A stretch of DNA of 6,790 nucleotides from Candidatus Melainabacteria bacterium (GTDB taxonomy: Bacteria; Cyanobacteriota; Vampirovibrionia; Obscuribacterales; Obscuribacteraceae), in contig JACMKL010000115.1 in assembly GCA_014380105.1 (NCBI GenBank), positions 1 through 6,790 of the forward strand, in the 5' to 3' direction. Shown here piece after piece: positions 6,403 to 6,790 of the stretch. The first letter of the stretch is position 1. The number at the start of each line of letters is the position of its first letter. The translations under genes were made by a program, and so were the position numbers. Under the pieces are notes generated by a model that did no database searches, was not told where the DNA came from, and worked only from the letters and a program-made list of their open reading frames with translations.

Positions 6403-6790
6403 TCAAACGAAGCATTTACCAAACTGAATCAGGAGTTTTGGTGGTCCGGTTAAGCGAATTTTGCGAGTGATCAGTGCCATCGGCAGTGTCTGTTTGTTGA
6501 CCAAAAATTTAAGCCACGTCTGGCTATCAGCAGTTATTTTAAGATCGGCTTCGCCTTCGATACTGTCAATAATTTTGACGCGCTCTTTATCGATCAATAC
6601 TGTAGCCTGGCGAGTTTCTGCGCCTGTGAAGTAGAAATGGTAACGAGTGCTCACGCCTTTCGCTTTGCCAGGTTGGAAAACAGTTCTCAAGCCGCGCAGA
6701 AAACCCTCGATAGTGGACAGGCTTAAACCATGCCCTATTCTTTTGACTTTCTTATGTGGAAAGCGCCGTGTCACGAATTCTTCAGCATCC
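6403..6790 (-). CDS. SCP2-like sterol/lipid-binding domain protein, probably cut by the right window edge
   Basis: The C-terminal 75 or so residues resemble the SCP2 sterol-carrier fold, a small hydrophobic pocket for lipids or acyl-CoA. The clues are the alternating strand YHFYFTGAETRQATVLID, then DSIEGEADLKITADSQTW, the helix LKFLVNKQTLPMALITRKIR and LTGPPKLLIQFGKCF, which follow the family order of 'G-x-A-D..., helix with an L-x-P-M-A core, G-x-x-K/L-L'. The frame stays open past the last possible in-window start (GTG at 6774, 123 residues) to the edge, reading DAEEF before it. So the true start is likely beyond the window, and the visible part may be the C-terminal domain of a larger protein. 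A GTG start cannot be excluded; no strong ribosome site precedes it. The positively charged RRFPHKKVKR region before the domain is unexplained. It converges on the TetR gene with 64 bases between them and no clear terminator. The substrate is unknown. Confidence 0.68.
   Translation of the reverse strand, partial: DAEEFVTRRFPHKKVKRIGHGLSLSTIEGFLRGLRTVFQPGKAKGVSTRYHFYFTGAETRQATVLIDKERVKIIDSIEGEADLKITADSQTWLKFLVNKQTLPMALITRKIRLTGPPKLLIQFGKCFV

Overview
The window is bacterial and reads as ordinary chromosome from a Gram-negative (two-membrane) organism. The evidence for this is an RND-type metal pump with its periplasmic adaptor, plus a small exported cysteine-rich protein. Base composition looks moderate and similar throughout by eye (not computed). 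Several genes seem to use TTG or GTG starts. The lineage cannot be fixed from the sequence. The mix of CzcBA, a GT87/GT2 polyprenyl-sugar pair, a TetR regulator and an SCP2-domain protein would suit an environmental bacterium outside the well-studied Proteobacteria, but that is a guess.

Layout. Positions 1-3242, all on the minus strand, hold a likely three-gene metal efflux operon read right to left: a small secreted Cys-rich protein (3242-2865), the membrane-fusion protein CzcB (2789-1410) and the inner-membrane pump CzcA (1410 to the left edge, first 470 residues only). czcB and czcA overlap in a TAATG junction, so their translation is probably coupled. No outer-membrane factor (czcC) lies in the window. 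The gap at 3243-3447 holds the probable operon promoter region and some AT-rich dyads.

Positions 3448-5585 carry two divergent glycosylation genes around a 167-bp gap (4702-4868): a multi-spanning GT87-type glycosyltransferase on the minus strand, and a soluble GT2 enzyme of the dolichyl-phosphate-mannose/glucose synthase type on the plus strand. The simplest joint model is that the GT2 enzyme charges a polyprenyl phosphate with a sugar on the cytoplasmic side, and the GT87 enzyme uses that lipid-linked sugar on the outer face of the membrane.

Positions 5586-6338 hold a TetR-family regulator on the plus strand. It is preceded by a nested 33-bp palindrome lying exactly over its candidate -35 and -10 boxes, a strong candidate for an autoregulatory operator. 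A 10-base copy of the palindrome core occurs once more, at 3291-3300, just upstream of the metal operon, which raises the possibility that the regulator also acts there. Convergent to it at the right edge (6790-6403) is an SCP2-like lipid-binding domain whose reading frame runs off the window. The 64-bp gap between the two (6339-6402) shows nothing recognisable. No RNA genes, insertion sequences, CRISPR arrays or attachment sites were seen. The most interesting items are the small Cys-rich protein heading the operon and the nested operator with its possible second site. I found no clearly novel multi-gene system.
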